Source: Pholis gunnellus
Taxonomy: Eukaryota; Chordata; Actinopteri; Perciformes; Pholidae
Direction: 5' to 3'
NCBI GenBank assembly: GCA_910591455.2
Contig: OU342804.1
Location: forward strand, 18,444,133-18,508,132
DNA: 64,000 bases
Under the pieces are notes generated by a model. It saw nothing but the letters and a program-made list of their open reading frames with translations, had not been told where the DNA came from and did no database searches. Shown one piece after another: positions 59,100 through 64,000 of this stretch. A program made the position numbers and the translations under genes. Positions within the stretch are counted from its first letter, which is position 1. Every line of letters starts with the position of its first letter.

Positions 59100-59530
59100 C
59101 AGAAAGGCTGGATTGAGTAATCAGGCTGTTGGCAGGCAGACAGAAGCCCTCCAGTCCAGCTGAACTGCTTTAAAAGGCCTATCCACTGTTTTCTCCCCCC
59201 TGCGCTGGCAGCTTATCACCCAGACAGATTTCAGGGGCCTTGAACCGTGCAGAGAGTCCATCCACGTGTGATAAAGCCCAGGCTCTCGCTCAGACAATAT
59301 GACCCCCTGCCTCAGAGAGATGAAGATAACTCTACGGCCCCCGTCACTCTGAAAAAAAAAGAAAACCTCACCATCTCTTCTGTTAGTGTCATCCACAAGT
59401 CTGGAATACGCGGAGAAGATTCTCTCCAAACAGAAGTGAGGGAGTTTAGAGTCTCTGCCCGGGGCTGTTAGGAATGATCCCTCAGGGAACGGAGCCAAGA
59501 TCATGATCACTCCTCCACATGACTGGTTCC
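59100..59530. promoter_or_regulatory. Balanced island, regulatory element or exon-bearing
   Basis: GC-balanced unique block with GGCCTATCCACTG, TTATCACCC, AGATTTCAGGGGCC and GATCATGATCAC. The - strand is open for 143 codons (59121-59552), partly because of low stop density in GC-rich sequence. A splice-bounded sub-segment is listed separately. Either reading is uncertain. Confidence 0.25.
59220..59348 (-). other. Candidate - strand internal exon (129 nt)
   Basis: On the - strand a T-rich run ends TTTTTTTTTCAG, followed by 43 open codons (start SDGGRRVIFISLRQGVILSE) to a mediocre GTGATA donor (plus 59214-59219). It is symmetric in phase (0-0). The product is not recognised. The T-run acceptor may simply be a poly(T) tract. 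Confidence 0.13.
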
Positions 59531-59582
59531 ATGTCAATAGTATACAGTACACACACAGAATTTCTTACTCTCTGCCTTTCTT

Positions 59583-59591
<9 letters not shown>

Positions 59592-59619
<28 letters not shown>
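59592..59619. repeat. (CA)14 microsatellite
   Basis: Uninterrupted CA array preceded by CT repeats; a short CA continuation follows. Confidence 0.96.
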
Positions 59620-59624
<5 letters not shown>

Positions 59625-59699
59625 ACAACATACATGTGCTCTCAACACCTGCCCTCTGAAGGTGCTCTCAGTTAATCTCAACATTAATTATTGACTCCG

Positions 59700-60010
59700 A
59701 GTTTAATTTGAAAGTCAGACGCACTGTAAGCCAAGGGACACTGCTTTAAATAATGTATACGGCCCATTCAGAGGTAATCATATTGTCATTGATTAATATA
59801 CATTGGTGCCGTGGAGCATACCTGATGTGTGTGGGAGCCAGGCACCGGGTAAGATAAAACTTGGCGCTGCGAGCTGGTGTCAGGCCCGGGAGCATCTCTA
59901 GGGCCCCGTCCTCCTTGTCTGATGTTTCAATCACAGCTTAGGAGCTGTGATGCATGGAGGCATACACTATCAACTGACTGGATAACATGAGGAGCCCCAG
60001 AGAATCACCA
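59700..60010. promoter_or_regulatory. Candidate conserved non-coding element with 9-bp hairpin
   Basis: Contains TTTAAATAATGTATACGGCCC, GAGGTAATCATATTGTCATTGATTAATATAC, GGTAAGATAAAAC and a perfect inverted repeat ATCACAGCT-TAGG-AGCTGTGAT at 59930-59951. Unique, balanced sequence with homeodomain/SOX words. Confidence 0.38.
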
Positions 60011-61671
60011 CCGCCAGAGAAAAGGTTAGAGAGAGAAAAGAAATGCAATTGGACAGACAGAGAGGGCGATAAAAATCAAAGCAAGAGAGGTGGAAACGTG
60101 AAGAAAGTGTCATAAAATAAATCAAATAGATATTTTTATTAGAGATAAAAATCCATCTTTTGTGAATAGAGTAAAAACTATCCTGCCCATTAGGGAGAGA
60201 AAGAGTGATTTGGAGCAACAATACAATATCTACTATCTACTGTACACACAAGGATGAGCTGCATCAAGTATCCCAAGCTGACACACTGAGGCTGAAGGAT
60301 CGGGGGTGGTAATGTATCCCACACGCTCACACTCCTGTTGACACCCAGATGCAGATGCCATGTCACCCCAAGTTTAGTTTAGACAAACACAGATCTGCCC
60401 AGAGAGGAGCCAGGAGCTGCGGCTGCTCCCTGCGATGAAAAATTCATACGCCATTGTTACCTACACGCCATTCAGAGAGCACAGAGTTCAAAAACATGAA
60501 CCAATTACAGTCTGAAACTCAACTGTCTGGACACAACACATGCATGTTGATAGACATACACTTAGACACACTAAAACCAATGAAAAGTCATGCTACACTC
60601 TCTTTCTCTGTCTCACACCCACATACACACACATGCACAATCTATCGGATAGGTAAACAAATCCTGTCCAAGACTCTCCTCCTTCAGGAGATTGTGAACG
60701 CTTTGGCAAGCTTGAGTGAATATGTTGTTTTTGTTAATACATAAAGATTAGGAAAACAGTCTCTAGGCTCCTCTCTCTCTCTCTCTTCTTTCATCCTCCC
60801 CCACCTCCTCTCCAAGTCTGGCAGGAGAGGTGGTCTTGTCAGACAGCTCCTCTCCCACTTACCACGGAGCTCTGAGAGGTGTGGAGCAAACAGGCGGAAT
60901 TCTGGGAGGCTTCTGTCTCTTATTCTTAAAACCTTTTGGCTGCTGGAAAATACTCTCTGACAGCAGGCCTATGTGTTCTGCTGTATGTCTGACAGGAGAG
61001 GAAGAACAGCCTGCACCAGATACAAAATAGCACCACAGGCAGATGCTTAGCCAATCTAAGAAAAGCCTCATGGGTTGAGTAAGAAACAATATTCTACAAC
61101 TGAAGAGGGACAGTCAGTTATATGTGGTTTATTCTAGACTGTTTACGGGGCTTTTTCTGCTTCCCAACCACAGTGATATGATACTAAGTAAGTAATGGGG
61201 AAATGGTGACCTAACCGATGGGGGTGGTTAGAAGAACGCTGTCTTATCTCTATCTTGTGGTATTGCTGGAGTGGAGGTATGCGTAAGAAGGAGCATGTAA
61301 ATGTAGAGCATCGGGGAGGAGGCCTTATTTCTCTACATCAGATATATTTGCTAGAGAAGCAGCGACAGGGACAACTGTAGATAAGGACCGACTCACTGAA
61401 GACACAAAACACTAAACACAAGCGCATTTGACCTGGTATGTCACATTTTTTTGAACATTGTATCTTTATCTGCTTCTGGCTGGATACAGAGCGCCAAATG
61501 TCAACAACTTAATACGTTTTTCATTCAGTCTCATGAACAAGACATTACCAATTCAATTAGTAGGGAACTCCACCTGCAAGTGAAGTCAGACTTTACAAAG
61601 AGCAATAGGAAGAAACCCTCCACCTAGGTCTTCCAACCGCAGTCTTTCCTCTAATTTTCATCTCTCAACAG
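60011..61671. other. Mixed stretch, no gene supported
   Basis: GA-rich near 60020-60090, (CT)9-10 at about 60770-60788, otherwise unique sequence. A pyrimidine tract at about 61640-61671 ends TCTCAACAG. Confidence 0.5.
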
Positions 61672-61866
61672 GCCTATGAGCCACTCCAGTCAGCCCCTAA
61701 AGGAAAGCTTTTTATCATCCAAATTGAGGAGGAGAGAAAGGCCAAATCACATCAGAGGCAACACCAGCTGCACATAAAGAAGTTCTCCACTGAACAATGG
61801 AGCTGCCATGAGCACCACCTCTGTCTCCCAGCTGAGCCACGCAGCCAGCGCTTAACCAATCATTGA
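61672..61866 (+). other. Candidate + strand terminal exon (64 codons)
   Basis: A strong acceptor context (TCTAATTTTCATCTCTCAACAG, ending at 61671) is followed in phase 0 by 64 open codons (start AYEPLQSAPKGKLFIIQIEE) and a TGA at 61864-61866. The first half is Lys/Glu-rich and protein-like; the second half is His/Cys/Pro-rich. Not recognised. The 3' half overlaps enhancer-like sequence, so an unrelated acceptor beside a CNE is a fair alternative. Confidence 0.18.
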
Positions 61867-61965
61867 GGTCAGAGCAGCCGCATGGATGACCAAAGTGCAG
61901 CCACCATAATCTAATTGTCATTGTATTGCCTTCCAATGTAAAAGGCATCTCTTTTCAGTATCATG
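61800..61965. promoter_or_regulatory. Candidate conserved non-coding element
   Basis: Contains CTTAACCAATCATTGAGG and CCATAATCTAATTGTCATTGTATTGCC: NF-Y/PBX and homeodomain words in unique sequence, overlapping the end of the terminal-exon candidate. Confidence 0.3.
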
Positions 61966-61966
61966 A

Positions 61967-62479
61967 AGGGATTGGAGTGTAGATGAATAGGTCTCAGGCT
62001 TGTGTAGGCGACTTTAAACTGATTTAAAGGAGTCGAGTATAGTATTAAGATGCACTTTGGAGTAGTGGTGTTATTCAGGCTTCACAATAGAGCTCGCTTG
62101 GAATGATGCACCAGCGTAATCAAGGCCCAACATCTCCATCCAATCCCCATTCAATGGTACCGTTACACAAATTGACATATTGCCACGCCAAGAATATTCA
62201 GAGGATTCAGAAATGTACCGATTAGAAAAATGCGAAAGAAAAAGAAAAGTAACCCGCAGTATGGCAAAGAAACTTTTAATACACAAAGAATTACACAATG
62301 TTGAAAATATTAGAACATGTATTTTCTGAAAGATAATATTTACATATGTATAAAAAACTGAGAAAGAGACAAAGAAAGACAGAGAAGGTGAGAGACAAAA
62401 AGAACAACCAAAGTATCTAAATTAATATCAGGTTATGATTCAAGGTCATTTGGGGAGAGAGATCCCTGTCTCTGTTCTT
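61967..62479. other. Mixed to AT-rich spacer, nothing seen
   Basis: No gene or repeat family. AAAGAGACAAAGAAAGACAGAG purine-rich words near 62364. Confidence 0.5.
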
Positions 62480-62680
62480 TCTACCTATCCTTGGGCTGTT
62501 TTACAGCTGAGGTTCTCTTTGTCTGGTTCTAAATGCATGGCGTGATTGGCCACTCTCTTTCATATTCAGCATGGAACGTATTAAACCCTCTCCTTGATTA
62601 AATATAAAAAAGAAGAACATTCCTTTAGCCAATTTCAACACGCTGACATTGTTTGAGCGTCGAGACTAATTGAATATATC
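62480..62680. promoter_or_regulatory. Weak candidate regulatory island
   Basis: Contains GGCGTGATTGGCC, CCTTGATTAAATATAAAAAAG, TTTAGCCAATTTC and GACTAATTGAATATATC. Unique, no frame. Confidence 0.25.
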
Positions 62681-62989
62681 ATATCTTAAGTTTATTGATA
62701 GGTCAAACTGTAAACCTTTTAACAAAGTCAAAAGCACTTTGACAGTTTTTTGTAAACATTAAATACTTTTTGAAATTCATAACCATGAGTCTGATTTTTG
62801 GTCAGCTGGACATCCATCCATACAATTATTCCATCTTTCACTCACTGGTTTTCTTCCCAAACCATTCTATTTATGCAAATGGTTTTGTTTTATTTACAAG
62901 TCAGTAAAGTGCAGTCACATCTTGGACAAGGCAAAAGTGCCAGTCTACTCTAATATCTCTCAGAAATGTGCACACATATTTATAACACC
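62681..62989. other. AT-rich spacer, nothing seen
   Basis: AT-rich unique sequence ending in a C9 run at 62988-62996. Confidence 0.5.
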
Positions 62990-63240
62990 CCCCCCCAGCG
63001 GTGATGCCAGCATCCATCTACACTTAGCCAAAGCCTCCCCCTTCATTAGCCAATGGCACCTTTAGCTTATGGTCAGAGCTGCAGCAGTGTCTATAGTGTA
63101 ATGAAATTTACGAAGAAGAGCCACTTGGTATGCCAGCGATGCGGCAGCAGATCCCCATGCTCAGTGAAAACCACACGCTCGCTTTTATAGATTGCATAAT
63201 GGCTTGCATGAAAATGGTTTCACACTAACATAAATCAAAT
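62990..63240. promoter_or_regulatory. Candidate conserved non-coding element
   Basis: Contains CTTCATTAGCCAATGGCACC, GTGTAATGAAATTTACG, GCCACTTGG, TTTTATAGATTGCATAATGG and GCTTGCATG in balanced unique sequence without a frame. NF-Y/homeodomain/POU words; enhancer-like. Confidence 0.35.
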
Positions 63241-63284
63241 GTCAAAATACAACCAGAGCAAGACAATTCCCGCAGTGCACACAT

Positions 63285-63286
<2 letters not shown>

Positions 63287-63379
<93 letters not shown>
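63287..63379. repeat. (CA)46 microsatellite
   Basis: Uninterrupted CA array of about 93 bp. The open frame across it is His-Thr repeat and not a gene. Confidence 0.98.
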
Positions 63380-63380
<1 letters not shown>

Positions 63381-63382
<2 letters not shown>

Positions 63383-64000
63383 CACTAACTACAGATACAC
63401 ATGCTCAGAAGAATCAGCCATCCACAGACCTCAGAGTCCTGCTTATGCAGATACATGTAGTGCTTAATAGCATACATAATAATTTATTAAGAAATGTTAA
63501 ATATTCATCAATGTTAAATTAATCATTTATAGCATATCTTTACATTAAAGGGTGTCCTTGAAGTTGTAGATGTGAGGAGTGTCTTTAGCAAAGAGGCAGT
63601 ACCCTGTGGACATTTTAAATCTCTGATGTGCAACACTTGGACTGCTATTGTATAACGACTAATATCCTACTTTGACATGGTCTGTCACACAGAAAAAGAA
63701 AAAAAAACACACACAAATGTTCCTGTAAAAGTCATTAATTGCTAGTTCCATAATTCATGTTATCCCCATGTCTAGGAAATGGGAAACACCAACACTGCTG
63801 TAAAGCTGTGCAATGAAAAAGATGTTCAGTAGTGGTGTCCATTAAACAAGAGCTGCGAGTGTCACTATGAAGTAAACTGTAAGCTAGAGCTGAATAAATC
63901 ACTTAGTAAATTATTCGGTTGACGGAAAAACAAATCGCCAAATAACTTGATAAAATGTATCCATAATTTCAGTAATTTTTCAAGCATAATTAAGACACTT
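63381..64000. other. AT-rich window end, no gene
   Basis: AT-rich unique sequence with an A8 run near 63698. No coding, RNA or transposon signal. Confidence 0.55.

Overview
The window reads as teleost fish nuclear DNA. It is AT-leaning, packed with long (CA/GT)n tracts, and carries three kinds of repeat I recognise from teleost genomes: a tRNA-headed SINE-like element, a GATACC-rich hAT-type element, and degenerate LINE sequence. The SINE type suggests a spiny-rayed fish, which is inference. No bacterial, plastid, mitochondrial or viral gene, tRNA, rRNA, known microRNA or CRISPR array was seen.

No gene could be recognised by name. The open frames of 60-176 codons are ordinary for non-coding DNA of this size: many run through dinucleotide repeats or GA-rich tracts, and none gives a family-level match. 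The window therefore looks like gene desert or large-intron sequence. A few short stretches have the grammar of vertebrate exons and are listed at low confidence. On the + strand these are 12022-12040, 19913-19960, 54883-54960, 57680-57842 and 61672-61866. On the - strand they are 59220-59348 and a trio with compatible reading phases (40455-40499, 27101-27198, 21775-21870).

Layout. 1-7.9 kb is AT-rich with short microsatellites. 7.9-19.6 kb is a chain of candidate conserved non-coding elements (CNEs), meaning balanced-GC islands dense in homeodomain, SOX, CRE and similar motifs, separated by AT-rich sequence. 19.7-20.3 kb holds a (TG)50 tract, the best + strand terminal-exon candidate and a poly(A) signal. 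20.3-28.6 kb mixes CNE-like islands with AT-rich, 3'UTR-like sequence. 29.0-30.0 kb is the hAT-type element. 30-41 kb alternates CNE-like islands with GA, CA and C-rich repeats, including (CA)64 at 37.9 kb. 41.2 kb has a LINE-like 3' tail, 46.7-47.2 kb a decayed reverse transcriptase fragment, and 51.04-51.35 kb the SINE-like element. 52.6-63.3 kb is again CNE-like islands plus microsatellites.

If the CNE reading is right, the stretch is probably a regulatory landscape of a developmental gene, with any exons belonging to a host or bystander gene. That is inference. Conservation alignment and RNA-seq, neither available here, would decide it. I found no previously undescribed multi-gene system.
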